Shown here: one piece after another, positions 33,341 through 43,516 of the stretch | How positions within the stretch are numbered: the stretch's first letter is position 1 | How the letters are laid out: each line of letters begins with the position of its first letter | Assembly: GCF_030695125.1 (NCBI RefSeq) | Contig: NZ_JAUYTP010000016.1 | Span: 1-64,000 of the forward strand | Direction of reading: 5' to 3' | DNA from: Allobosea sp. | GTDB lineage: Bacteria; Pseudomonadota; Alphaproteobacteria; Rhizobiales; Beijerinckiaceae | Length of the DNA: 64,000 nt | Made by a program: the position numbers and the translations under genes | The notes under the pieces: model-generated | Told to the model about the DNA's origin: nothing | Database searches by the model: none | What the model saw: the letters and a program-made list of their open reading frames with translations, nothing else

Positions 33341-34168
33341 ATGACCATGCATCAGGCCTTGCCCATTCTCGGCGCCGCGCTCCCGCTCGCCGGTCTCCGC
33401 CTTCACCGCGACTGGATTCTCGACAAACAGCGCGATGTGGAGGTGCAGGACTTTTTCCTGGCCGACGTCCTGAACGGCGACTGGAAGCCGCTGGCCGACG
33501 ATGTCCTGAAGGCGCTCGACGGCCATACCGGGCGCTTGGGCATTCACGGGCCGTTCTGGGGCTTCAACATCGCCTCGAAGGACCCCGATGTGCGGGCCAT
33601 CGTCCACAAGCGCATGCATCAGGGGCTGGATGTCTGCGCCCATCTCGGCGCGACCCAGATGGTGATCCATTCGCCCTACACGACCTGGGACTACAACAAC
33701 CTCGACGATCACCAGAATGCGCGCCAGCTGACCATCGAACTGACGCATGCCGCGATCGGCGACGCCGTCCGGCGTGCGGCCGACATGGGCGTCGTGCTCG
33801 TCATCGAGAACATCGAGGACAAGGACGCCCATATCCGCGTCGACCTCGCCCGCTCCTTCGACAGCGAGTTCGTCCGCGTCTCGATCGACACCGGCCACGC
33901 CAATTATGCCCATGGCTCGACCGGCGGCCCGCCGGTCGATTACTTCGTTCACGCCGCAGGCGACATGCTCCACCACGTCCATCTCCAGGATACGGATGGC
34001 TATGCCGACCGCCACTGGAATCCCGGCGAGGGCAACATCCGCTGGAGTTCCGTCTTCCGCGCGCTCGCGGGGCTGAACAGCAACCCGCGTCTGATCCTCG
34101 AAGTCCGCAACAAGGACACCGTCAGGGCCGGCGCCGACCATCTGCTCGCCCTGGGATTGGCGCAGTAA
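33341..34168 (+). CDS. Xylose-isomerase-like TIM-barrel protein (sugar phosphate isomerase/epimerase family)
   Basis: A 275-residue protein of the AP-endonuclease-2/xylose-isomerase-like fold. Candidate metal ligands lie in the order typical of the family: Glu in VLVIENIEDKD near residue 155, Asp and His in VSIDTGHANY near 184-187, His in HHVHLQDTDG near 212 and Glu in RLILEVRN near 253. Members isomerise or epimerise sugars, or hydrolyse and decarboxylate sugar derivatives. It stands alone between two importer sets, 281 bp after the phosphoesterase gene and ahead of the set-3 binding protein. It probably acts on the imported sugar moiety. Confidence 0.8.
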   Translation: MTMHQALPILGAALPLAGLRLHRDWILDKQRDVEVQDFFLADVLNGDWKPLADDVLKALDGHTGRLGIHGPFWGFNIASKDPDVRAIVHKRMHQGLDVCAHLGATQMVIHSPYTTWDYNNLDDHQNARQLTIELTHAAIGDAVRRAADMGVVLVIENIEDKDAHIRVDLARSFDSEFVRVSIDTGHANYAHGSTGGPPVDYFVHAAGDMLHHVHLQDTDGYADRHWNPGEGNIRWSSVFRALAGLNSNPRLILEVRNKDTVRAGADHLLALGLAQ

Positions 34169-34210
34169 TTCCTCAGTCGACCGAGCTTCGTGTCATCCGA
34201 CTGTTGTCCT

Positions 34211-34229
34211 GACTGAATATAACTCAGTC
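34211..34229. promoter_or_regulatory. Operator-like palindrome upstream of binding-protein gene, set 3
   Basis: GACTGA-ATATAAC-TCAGTC has six perfect base pairs 85 bp before the binding-protein start at 34314. A near-identical motif in inverted orientation precedes the set-2 binding-protein gene at 30486-30502. The embedded TATAAC resembles a -10 box. A likely binder is the RpiR/SIS regulator encoded at 41501-42358; this is inference. Confidence 0.55.
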
Positions 34230-34313
34230 CATGGCGCTGGGAGCCCGGTCTGTGGATCGGGCGCCTTCCCGACGCAGCCCGGCAGCGGTGTTTCACGAGA
34301 CGGAGAGACGGTC

Positions 34314-35940
34314 ATGGTGGCTTTCACGCGACGCAAGACATTGCAGTTCGGCGCAGCGACACTGGGCGCATCCGCCCTGCCGCAATTCGCCATCGGCCAG
34401 TCGGACAACCGCCCGTCGATCACCATTGCCGTGCAGAAGATCGTCAACTCCAACACGCTCGATGTCCTGCGCGAGCAGTCCAATGTCGGCGAGCGCATCT
34501 TCTTCACCTCGCTCTGGGAGCCGCTGATCGGCAAGGACTGGCTCGGCAATCTGATGCCGCGCCCGGGTCTCGCCACCGAGTGGAAGCGCATCGACGACCA
34601 GACCGTCGAGCTCAAGCTGCGACAGGGCGTGAAGTTCCACAACGGTGCCGAACTGACGGCCGAGGATGTCGTCTTCACCTTCTCGCGGGAGCGCATGTTC
34701 GGCAACACCGAGGCCAAGAACCGCTCGACCATCAAGGCCTTCGAGACGATCCCGACGCCGCGTCCTGGCAAGGAACTCCCGGCCGAAATTCCTGCCGTGG
34801 CGCGTCGGGCCTGGCCCGATCTGCTGCGCGTCGACGCCATCGATAAGTATACCGTCCGCTTCTACAACGCGACGCCGGACGTGACGCTGGAAGGCCGCCT
34901 GGCGCGCTATGGCTCCGACATCATGAGCCGCAAGGGCTGGGAAGACGCCGCCAGCTATCTCGACTGGGCCCGCAAGCCGATCACCACCGGCCCCTACAAG
35001 GTGGCCGAGTTCCGGCCCGACAATTCGCTCACGCTCGAGGCCCATGACGAATACTGGGGCGGCCGGCCGCCGCTCAAGCGCATCCGCTTCGTCGAGGTGC
35101 CGGAAGTGCCGAGCCGTATCGCCGGCCTGCTCTCCGGCCAGTACCAGTTCGCCTGCGACATCCCGCCGGACCAGATCAGCGACATCGAGAAGAACGCCGG
35201 CTTCGAGGTGCAGGGCGGCACCATCCTCAATCACCGCCTGACGGTGTTCGACAAGAACCATGCCCAGCTGCAGAACCCGCTGGTGCGGCGCGCCTTCACC
35301 CACGCCATCGACCGGCAGGCCATCGTCGACTCGCTCTGGGCGGGGCGGACCAAGGTGCCCGCCGGCCTGCAGTGGGAGTATTACGGCGACATGTTCCACG
35401 CCGACTGGACGGTCCCGGAATACAACCCGAAGCTGGCCGCCGACCTGCTGAAGCAGGCCGGCTACAAGGGCGATCCGATCCCCTATCGCCTGCTGAACAA
35501 CTACTACACCAACCAGAACGCCACCGCGCAGGTTCTCACCGAGATGTGGCGCTCGGTCGGCCTCAACGTGCAGATCAACTCGGTCGAGAACTGGTCGCAG
35601 ATCATGCAGCGCAACGACAGCCGTGCGGTGCGCGACTGGTCGAACTCCGCCCCCTTCAGCGATCCGGTGTCGTCGATCGTCAACCAGCACGGCCCCAACG
35701 GCCAGCAGCAGCAGATCGGCGAGTGGACCAACACCGAAATGAACCAGCTCTGCGAGGTTCTGGAGACCTCGACCGACCGGGCCCGCCGCCGCACCGCCTT
35801 CCGCCGCATGCTGGAGATCTGCGAGCGCGAGGACCCCGCCTATACGGTGCTGCACCAGAATGCGACCTTCACCGCCAAGTCGAAGGCCCTGCAATGGAAG
35901 GCCTCGCCGGCCTTCGCCATGGACTTCCGGCCCGGCAATT

Positions 35941-35948
<8 letters not shown>
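34314..35948 (+). CDS. ABC transporter substrate-binding protein, peptide/nickel family, set 3
   Basis: A 544-residue family-5 binding protein with signal TRRKTLQFGAATLGASALP cleaved near AIGQ. Landmarks are KFHNGAELTAEDVVFTFSRE near residue 106, KPITTGPYKVAEF near 222 and AIDRQAIVDSLWAGR near 328. It is paralogous to the set-2 binding protein. It heads the complete set: binding protein, two ATPases and two permeases, all rightward with overlapping ends. A palindromic operator-like site precedes it. The protein is somewhat longer than set 2 because of an insertion near residues 140-165 (TPRPGKELPAEIPAVARRAW). Confidence 0.91.
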
Positions 35949-36953
<1,005 letters not shown>

Positions 36954-36957
<4 letters not shown>

Positions 36958-37955
36958 GCGAAGCCCTTCTCACCGCCACGGATCTGTCGCGGACCTATGG
37001 TTCGCGGCGGGGCCTGTTTGGCGCGATCACCCAGGTTCGCGCGGTCAACCGCGTCAGCTTCAGCATCGCCGCCGGCGAGACGCTCGGCATCGTCGGCGAG
37101 TCCGGTTCCGGCAAGTCCACTATGGGCCGCATGGCGCTCGGCCTCGAGGCTCCCGACGAAGGCGAGGTCCGCTTTGCCGGCCAGCCAATGCCGGCCTCGG
37201 GCTCGCCCGCCTGGCGGGCGCAGCGCGCGCGCATGCAGATGATCTATCAGGACCCGCTCGGCGCGCTCGACCGCCGCCTGCCGGTCATCGTCCAGGTTCA
37301 GGAGCCGCTCGACATCCACAAGATCGGCGAACCGGCCCGGCGCCTTCCGCTGGCGCAGGAGATGCTCGCCCGCGTCGGGCTGTCGGCCGAACAGATGACC
37401 CGCTATCCGCACGAATTGTCCGGCGGCCAGCGCCAGCGCGTCGTGCTGGCGCGCGCCTTGATGACCAGGCCGGACTTCCTGGTCTGCGACGAGCCCGTCT
37501 CGGCGCTCGACGTGTCGATCCAGGCGCAGGTGGTCAATCTTCTCGTCGATCTGCAGGCCGAATTTGGGCTCGCCATGCTGTTCATCAGCCATGATCTGCG
37601 CGTGGTGCGGCAGGTCTCCAACCGCGTGGCGGTGATGTATCTCGGCGATTTCGTCGAGGAGGGCGATGCGGATGATCTGTTCGCCGCGCCGCTGCACCCC
37701 TATACGCGCGCCCTCGTCTCGGCGGCGCCGGTCACAAAGCGCAGCAGTGGTCATGCCCGCATCGTGCTGACGGGCGAGCCGCCGAACCCAGCCAACCGGC
37801 CCGGCGGCTGCAGCTTCCATCCCCGCTGTCCGCTGGCCATCGATCGTTGCAAGCGGGAAGCCCCCGTGCTGCGATCCGTCGAACAGGGCTTTGGCCGCCG
37901 TGTCGCCTGCCATCTGGTCGAACCGTCCAGCACGATGATGGGCAAGGCTGCGTGA
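36954..37955 (+). CDS. Peptide-type ABC transporter ATPase (DppF-like)
   Basis: A 333-residue ATPase starting at an ATG that overlaps the previous stop (ATGA). It contains VGESGSGKSTMGRMAL near residue 44, the Q-loop IYQDPLGALDRR, LSGGQRQRVVLARAL near 156, FLVCDEPVSALDVSIQ near 176 and the C-terminal GGCSFHPRCPLAIDRC extension of the Opp/Dpp family. It forms the heterodimeric motor with the DppD-like subunit. Its stop overlaps the following permease start, so set 3 is one tightly packed operon. Confidence 0.92.
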
Positions 37956-38887
37956 TGCTGCGCTATTTCGCCATCCGGTTCGGCCGCGCCATGATCACCA
38001 TCGCGCTGGTGGTGACCTTCGCCTTCATCGTGCTGCGCCTGTCGGGCGATCCGGCGCAGATCATCCTCGGCCCCGAGGCGCCGCCCGAAGCGATCGCCGC
38101 CTTCCGGGCGGCCTGGGGTCTCGATGATCCGCTCTGGCTTCAGTATTTCCACTATTTCGGGGCGATCGCGCAGGGCGAGCTCGGCCGCTCGATGCGCGAC
38201 GGCCGCTCCGCGATCGAACTGGTGGCGGAGCGCATTCCGGTGACGCTGGCGCTGACGCTGCCGGCGCTCGCCATCAAGCTGTGCGTCGGCGTTCCCGCCG
38301 GCATCTACGCCGCCCTGCATCGCGGCAGCCTAGCCGACCGTCTGGTGATGATGCTCTCGGTGGCGGGCTTCACCATCCCCAGTTTCGTGCTCGGCCTGAC
38401 GCTCGTGCTGGTCTTCGCGGTCAAGCTTGGCTGGCTGCCGTCGGGCGGCCAGGACAGCTGGCGCCATGCGATCCTGCCCGTGCTGACGCTCGGCATCGGC
38501 GGAGCGGCAGTGCTCGCGCGCTTCACCCGCAGCGCCATGCTCGAAGTGCTCGGCCAGCCCTTCATTCGCACGGCCAGCGCCAAGGGCGTGCCGTGGCGCG
38601 ACGTCATCATCGGTCACGCCCTGCCCAATGCCGCGATCCCGACCGTGACGATCATCGGCTTCATGATCGGCACGCTGATCGCCGGGGCTGTCGTGGTCGA
38701 GAGCGTGTTCTCCTGGCCCGGTGTCGGCAGGCTGCTGGTCGTTGCGGTTTCGAACCGCGATCTGGCGGTGGTGCAGTGCATCCTGCTTCTGGTCGCCGCC
38801 ACGATGGTGAGCTCCAACCTCATCGTCGATTTTCTCTACGGCTTCCTCGATCCGCGCCTGCGGCAGACGGTGGGAAAAGCGGCATGA
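37955..38887 (+). CDS. Peptide-type ABC transporter permease (DppB-like), set 3
   Basis: A 310-residue B-type permease. The start is the ATG in TGATG overlapping the ATPase stop. TM1 covers about residues 12-32; RLSGDPAQIILGPEAPP, WGLDDPLWLQYF and the coupling loop FIRTASAKGVPWRDVIIGHAL are visible. The end reads YGFLDPRLRQ. It closely resembles the set-2 B permease in the region FTRSAMLEVLGQ and WPGVGRLLVV. This supports duplication of the permease-binding-protein unit. Confidence 0.9.
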   Translation: MLRYFAIRFGRAMITIALVVTFAFIVLRLSGDPAQIILGPEAPPEAIAAFRAAWGLDDPLWLQYFHYFGAIAQGELGRSMRDGRSAIELVAERIPVTLALTLPALAIKLCVGVPAGIYAALHRGSLADRLVMMLSVAGFTIPSFVLGLTLVLVFAVKLGWLPSGGQDSWRHAILPVLTLGIGGAAVLARFTRSAMLEVLGQPFIRTASAKGVPWRDVIIGHALPNAAIPTVTIIGFMIGTLIAGAVVVESVFSWPGVGRLLVVAVSNRDLAVVQCILLLVAATMVSSNLIVDFLYGFLDPRLRQTVGKAA

Positions 38888-39759
38888 GTGATCAGGCGCT
38901 CTCCCCCGCCACCGCGAGCCATCCCGCGCTTGGCCGTCGCTGGCCGGGCCAGGACATGCCGCTCCTGGTCAAGATCGCGCTTCTCTGGCTGATCGCGATG
39001 GTCCTCGTCGCCATCGTCGCGCCGCTGATCAGCCCCTTCGTCTACACCGCGCCGAACCTGCGCAACCGGCTCGTGCCGCCGGGGACGCTGCCCCATATCC
39101 TGGGCACCGACGAACTCGGCCGGGACGTGCTCTCGCGGTTGCTGATCTCGATCCGCATCTCGCTGCTGATCGCCTTCGGCGCCTCGATCATCTCCGCGGT
39201 GCTGGGGACGACGCTCGGCTTCCTCGCCGCCTATTTCCGGGGCCTGGTCGAGCAGATCGTTCTCATGCTGGCAGATTTCCAGGCCTCGATGCCCTTCCTG
39301 ATCCTGGCCCTGTCGGTGCTGGCCTTCTTCGGCAATTCGCTGGCGCTGCTGATCGGCCTGATGGGTCTGTTCGGCTGGGAGCGCTATGCCCGCATCTCGC
39401 GCGGACTGGCCATCTCCGCCAGCGCGCAGGGCTACGCCTCGGCCTGCCGCCAGCTCGGCGCCTCGCCGATCCGTGTCTATCTGCGCCACATCCTGCCCAA
39501 TATCGCCTCGACGCTGATCGTCTCGATGACGCTGGTCTTCCCCGAGGTGATCCTGCTGGAAAGCGGCCTGTCCTTTCTCGGGCTCGGCGTGCAGCCGCCG
39601 ATGACGAGCCTCGGCAACATGGTTGGGTATGGCCGCGAATACATCACGCGCGCGCCCTGGATCATGCTCGCGCCGGCGCTGACCATCGTGTTCACCACGC
39701 TGGCGGTCTCGGTGCTCGGCGACTGGCTGCGCGACAAGCTCGATCCAACCTTGAGATAG
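38884..39759 (+). CDS. Peptide-type ABC transporter permease (DppC-like), set 3
   Basis: A 291-residue C-type permease, start overlapping the previous stop (ATGA). TM1 is at about residues 29-52, with LGTDELGRDVLSRLLISIR near residue 76, the coupling loop YASACRQLGASPIRVYLRHIL, and SFLGLGVQPPMTSLG near 237. The end GDWLRDKLDPTLR matches the set-2 C permease. It is followed after 4 bp by a phosphodiesterase gene, which therefore belongs to the same operon. Confidence 0.9.
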   Translation: MSDQALSPATASHPALGRRWPGQDMPLLVKIALLWLIAMVLVAIVAPLISPFVYTAPNLRNRLVPPGTLPHILGTDELGRDVLSRLLISIRISLLIAFGASIISAVLGTTLGFLAAYFRGLVEQIVLMLADFQASMPFLILALSVLAFFGNSLALLIGLMGLFGWERYARISRGLAISASAQGYASACRQLGASPIRVYLRHILPNIASTLIVSMTLVFPEVILLESGLSFLGLGVQPPMTSLGNMVGYGREYITRAPWIMLAPALTIVFTTLAVSVLGDWLRDKLDPTLR

Positions 39760-39763
39760 CACC

Positions 39764-41236
39764 ATGCAAAAAGCGTCACGGGTCGTTGTGGTGGTGTTCG
39801 ACGGGCTGAGGCCCGACATGGTGACGCCGGAGCGCATGCCCAATCTGGCGGCCTTCGCCGGCGAGGGCGCCTGGTTCCGGGAGGCGCGCTCGGTGTTCCC
39901 GTCGATGACGCGGGTGGCGACCTCCTCGATCTCCACGGGCGCGCCGCCGGCGCTGCATGGCATCGTCGGCAACAGCTTCTATTTCCCCGCGGTTTCCCCC
40001 GATTTCGTGCTCGACACCTCGCTGGCTGCCGACCTCGCTCTCGCCGAAGAGCGCCTCAATGGGCCGTTGATCGCTCTGGAAACGCTTGGCGACCGGTTGG
40101 CGGCACAGGGCAAGAGCTTTGCCGTGGTCCATTCCGGTTCGGCTGGTTCGACCTATGCGATCAATCCGCGCGCGGCCGCCCATGGCCACTGGACGTTCTC
40201 GGTCATGGGCTCCGAGGCCACGCGGACGCCGCATGCCGTCGACGAGGTGGTGGAGCGCTTCGGGCCGCTGCCTGCGCGCACCCTCCCGCGCTTCGAGGAG
40301 ACGGAGTACGTCACGCGGGTCTTCGTCGAGCATGTGCTCGGCGGCATGGACCCGGATGTCGCGCTGATCTGGTTCAACGAGCCCGACACGTCGTTTCACT
40401 ACAAGTTCCTGGCCTCCCAGGACACAACCGCGATCATTACGGAAGTCGATGCCGCGTTCGGGCGCATCCGCGCGGCCATCGAAGCCCGGTCGGACGCCGA
40501 CGACATCGCCATCATCGTCGCCTCCGATCACGGCCAGATTTCCAGCTCGGCTATAGCCGACATCGCCGGCCTGCTCGGCGAGGCCGGCCACAAGGCGGCG
40601 CGCGCCTCGGCCCGGGCGATCAACGGCGCCGCCGTCACGGTGACGGGCGGCAACATGGGCGAAATACGGATGGTCGACGGCGATATGGACCGGCGCGACC
40701 AGATCGCGCGCTGGCTCATGCAGCGCGACGAGATCGGCATGGTGTTCACGCCGTCGGACGATCCCGTGCAGGGAGCGGTCGACGGCACCTTCTCGACCGC
40801 GCTCGTCGGCCTCGACCATGCGCGGCAGCCGGAACTCGTCTATGTGCTGCGCTCCGACACCAGCATCGACCCTCACGGCCTGCCGGGCCTCGGCCTGATC
40901 ACGGGCGGCGTTCCGGTCGGCGGCGGCATGCATGGCGGCCTCAACCGGCATGAGCTCAATACGGTGCTGATCCTGGGCGGCGCCGCGCGTGGCGGCGCCC
41001 CCGGCGCGACGCAGGCCCCCTCCGGCATCGTCGATATCGCGCCGACGATCCTCGATCTCCTCGGGCTCGCCGCGCCGGCGAGCATGCGCGGCGCCAGCCT
41101 GATGAGGGCCGATATTCGCCATCACGCCGCCAAGACCGAGACCTTCGAGGCAGGCACCGGCGGCTTTCGGCAGCAGCTGAGCATCACGCGGCGCGGCGAG
41201 CACCTGTTCCCGGTCCATGGCGGCCGGCTCGGCTGA
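39764..41236 (+). CDS. Alkaline-phosphatase-superfamily phosphodiesterase (nucleotide pyrophosphatase/NPP-like)
   Basis: A 490-residue protein with NPP-type metal ligands: VVVVFDGLRPDM near residue 9 (Asp), nucleophile Thr in VFPSMTRVATSSISTG near 45, EPDTSFHYK near 206 (Asp and His), IVASDHGQISS near 248 (Asp-His) and GGMHGGLNRHE near 388 (His). NPP-type enzymes hydrolyse phosphodiesters such as nucleotides, phospholipid headgroups or glycerophosphocholine. There is no signal peptide, so it acts inside the cell. It starts 4 bp after the set-3 permease, so its substrate is probably the imported compound. RpiR-type regulator next. Confidence 0.87.
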   Translation: MQKASRVVVVVFDGLRPDMVTPERMPNLAAFAGEGAWFREARSVFPSMTRVATSSISTGAPPALHGIVGNSFYFPAVSPDFVLDTSLAADLALAEERLNGPLIALETLGDRLAAQGKSFAVVHSGSAGSTYAINPRAAAHGHWTFSVMGSEATRTPHAVDEVVERFGPLPARTLPRFEETEYVTRVFVEHVLGGMDPDVALIWFNEPDTSFHYKFLASQDTTAIITEVDAAFGRIRAAIEARSDADDIAIIVASDHGQISSSAIADIAGLLGEAGHKAARASARAINGAAVTVTGGNMGEIRMVDGDMDRRDQIARWLMQRDEIGMVFTPSDDPVQGAVDGTFSTALVGLDHARQPELVYVLRSDTSIDPHGLPGLGLITGGVPVGGGMHGGLNRHELNTVLILGGAARGGAPGATQAPSGIVDIAPTILDLLGLAAPASMRGASLMRADIRHHAAKTETFEAGTGGFRQQLSITRRGEHLFPVHGGRLG

Positions 41237-41500
41237 GCTTGCCCGAAGGTTCGATCGCGGGCCGCAGGGCCGGCTCGACGATTTCCCCCCGTTGCGCATA
41301 GTCATGGCCGCCTCGTCGGCTCGACCATCACCACCGGCTGTGAGATGAGCAGGGTGATAAAGCTCTGTTTGCGCCGCGAATCCGTCCGTGATTCGATCGT
41401 CGGCACCCGGATCGAGCCCTCGGGTGCCAGGAGCGTTCCGACTGCAAGGGGGTATCGGGTTGGACGGGTGGCGACACCGTCATCTGCGGAAAGGGAAGAG

Positions 41501-42358
41501 ATGGACTTCGTGCTGGCGCGGCTGAAAGCATCCCTGCTCGAGATGCCGCCGGCGGCCAGGCGCATCGCCACTGTCATGACGACCGCGCCGGAGAAGGTGA
41601 TCCGGATGTCCGTCAGCGAGCTGGCGGGCATCGCCGAAGTCAGCGAGGGAAGTGTCATCGGCCTGTGCCAGCAGGTGATCGGAAAGGGCTTTCCCGAACT
41701 CAAGATCGCGATCGCCCAGGAAATCGCGGCGGGTCAGTCTCTGTTGCACGAGGATGTCGTGGCGACGGACGATTCCGCCACGATCGCCCGCAAGATCGGC
41801 TCCAGCCATGCTCTGGCGATCGAGGATACGCTCAAGGTGCTCGATCCCGCGGCCGTCGACCGCGCGGTGGGCTTCATGGCCGCAGCCAGCCGGCTGGAGT
41901 TTTTCGGCGTCGGCACCGCCGCGCCGATCGCCGACGACGCCGCCTCCCGTTTTCTGAGGCTCGGCATCCCGACGAAATCCGTCACCGATTCGCACAATCA
42001 GGCGGTCAGCGCAGCCTTCACGGGACCCGGTGTCGCGACCATCACGATCAGCCATTCGGGCCGGACGCGGGAGACGATCGCCTCGACCCGGATCGCGCGT
42101 CAGTCCGGCGCCCGGACGATCTGCATCACCAACTATGGCAAGTCGCCGCTGCAGCAGCATTGCGACGTCGTTTTGTATACCGCCGCCCAGGAAACCAAGT
42201 ACCGGATGGAGGCCCTCTCCAGCCGCATCGCGCAGATGGTGGTCATCGACGTGCTCTATGCGCGCCTGGCGACCGAACGCTGGTCCCAGGCGCTCGATGC
42301 GATCAAGCTGTCCTACGACATCCTCTCGACCAAAAGGACCGACAGCGCGCTGGACTAG
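41501..42358 (+). CDS. MurR/RpiR-family transcriptional regulator with SIS domain
   Basis: The start at 41501 is chosen for its excellent upstream GGAAAGGGAAGAG, giving 285 residues, although the frame is open to 41345. An N-terminal RpiR-type HTH (residues about 1-75, MSVSELAGIAEVSEGSVIGL) is followed by a phosphosugar-binding SIS domain (residues about 105-240; FFGVGTAAPIADDAASRFL and ITISHSGRTRETIAS). RpiR regulators sense phosphorylated sugars. It closes the importer and phosphodiesterase module and is the obvious candidate to bind the paired palindromes at 30486 and 34211. Confidence 0.88.
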   Translation: MDFVLARLKASLLEMPPAARRIATVMTTAPEKVIRMSVSELAGIAEVSEGSVIGLCQQVIGKGFPELKIAIAQEIAAGQSLLHEDVVATDDSATIARKIGSSHALAIEDTLKVLDPAAVDRAVGFMAAASRLEFFGVGTAAPIADDAASRFLRLGIPTKSVTDSHNQAVSAAFTGPGVATITISHSGRTRETIASTRIARQSGARTICITNYGKSPLQQHCDVVLYTAAQETKYRMEALSSRIAQMVVIDVLYARLATERWSQALDAIKLSYDILSTKRTDSALD

Positions 42359-42501
42359 GGGTTTCGCCGCGCTCGCCCCGATGCCTCGGCGACCGAACGC
42401 TCACAGGTCGTGAGGGCGGCCGGCTCGGCCATCGTGAGGTTGACGCAAAGACCATGGCGCGCGGCGCGGGCCAAGATGCCGCGATGGGCCCAGGTCGGCG
42501 T

Positions 42502-43401
42502 CTAGCCCTGGGGCGTCGCTGACGGCGCCTGCGCCTGGGTTGGCGCGGCCTTGGGCTTGGGCTTGGCGCCGCCCGTCTTGAGCATGTCCCAGCTGTTGGT
42601 CTGGCTCACGCTGCGCTTGAGATAGGCGATCGTCGCCGCGGCTTCCGCCGGATTCTGGTCCTGGCGCGCGAGGGCTTCGGCTTCGGCGAAACGGCCCTGC
42701 AGGCCGAGCACGAGCACGAGGTTCTGGCGCACCCGGGCATCGCCCTTGCCGGTGGAGACCGCCTCGCGCAGCACCCGCTCGGCCTCCGGCAGCTGCTTGG
42801 ACAGAGCCAGCGACAGGCCGAGATTGGACAGCACGGTCGCCTCGCCGGGCGCGATCTTGAGCGCCGCCTGGTAGATCTGCTGCGCCCGGGCATGCTCGCC
42901 GAGCTGGTCGGCCACGGTGCCTTGGGCCGAAAGGATCCGCCAATCGGGCCGCTCCGGCGAATGCGCCCGCGAGAGCACGTCGTCGGCCTCCTTGAGCCGG
43001 CCGTTGTCGGCGAGCGAGCGGCCATAGGCGCCGAGCAGTTCGCGGTCATTGGAATGGGTCAGCACGGCACTCTGCAGGATCGCCAGAGTCTGGGCGTTCT
43101 GGTCGAGCGCGCGCAGGGCGCGGGCATAGTAGAACGCCGCGTCGCGGTCCTTCGGGTTGGCCTCGTAGCGCTTGCTCCAGCGTTCGCTCTCGGCGTGCCA
43201 GTCGGCTGCGGTCCGCGGCTGCGCGGCGCTGCGGCCGATCGAGCCGGTCACGTCGCCGATTCCGCCGCTGCTCTGGCAGCCGGCCAGAGCGAGGGAGGCG
43301 AGGCCGATCGCCAGGCCCAGCACCGGGCGCGAGAGCCGGCGCAGGGGCGCCGGGGGGTGACGGCGCGGCGGGAACATGGAAGACAGATGACTGGACAACA
43401 T
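42502..43401 (-). CDS. tadD: Tad pilus TPR lipoprotein TadD
   Basis: A 299-residue TPR protein with a lipoprotein signal: LAIGLASLALAGC with lipidated Cys at about residue 42. TPR-like repeats run over about residues 95-240 (AFYYARALRALDQNAQTL, LGAYGRSLADNGRLKEAD, AQQIYQAALKIAPGEATV). TadD lipoproteins are part of the Tad machine and assist secretin assembly. The C-terminal 20 residues are Lys/Pro/Ala-rich. The gene lies about 20 kb from tadC and in the opposite direction, with a CtrA-like box in the shared promoter region with the aminopeptidase gene. The TadD assignment rests on these features and on the Tad locus being nearby. Confidence 0.8.
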   Translation of the reverse strand: MLSSHLSSMFPPRRHPPAPLRRLSRPVLGLAIGLASLALAGCQSSGGIGDVTGSIGRSAAQPRTAADWHAESERWSKRYEANPKDRDAAFYYARALRALDQNAQTLAILQSAVLTHSNDRELLGAYGRSLADNGRLKEADDVLSRAHSPERPDWRILSAQGTVADQLGEHARAQQIYQAALKIAPGEATVLSNLGLSLALSKQLPEAERVLREAVSTGKGDARVRQNLVLVLGLQGRFAEAEALARQDQNPAEAAATIAYLKRSVSQTNSWDMLKTGGAKPKPKAAPTQAQAPSATPQG

Positions 43402-43461
43402 GGGTCTCGCCGCCTCGCCACGATTGGCAGATGTGGTTGCTGTGGTGATAAAACGTTAACC

Positions 43462-43476
43462 CTAACGCATCCTTAA
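43462..43476 (+). promoter_or_regulatory. CtrA-like box between tadD and aminopeptidase genes
   Basis: CTAACGCATCCTTAA fits TTAA-N7-TTAA at seven of eight positions, with a further TTAACC half-site at 43456-43461. It lies 61 bp from the tadD start and 41 bp from the aminopeptidase start. Like the box before cpaB, it would tie tadD to the cell-cycle regulator CtrA. Inferred from sequence only. Confidence 0.45.
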
Positions 43477-43516
43477 CCGGCCCCCGCTGGCCTCTCCCAT
43501 CAGGGATCCGATCCTC

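Noticed and set aside
42268..42401. Exact 14-nt direct repeat GGCGACCGAACGCT at 42268 and 42388, 120 bp apart
   Set aside because: One copy is inside the regulator gene and the other just after it. They are too short to support a target-site duplication or attachment site.
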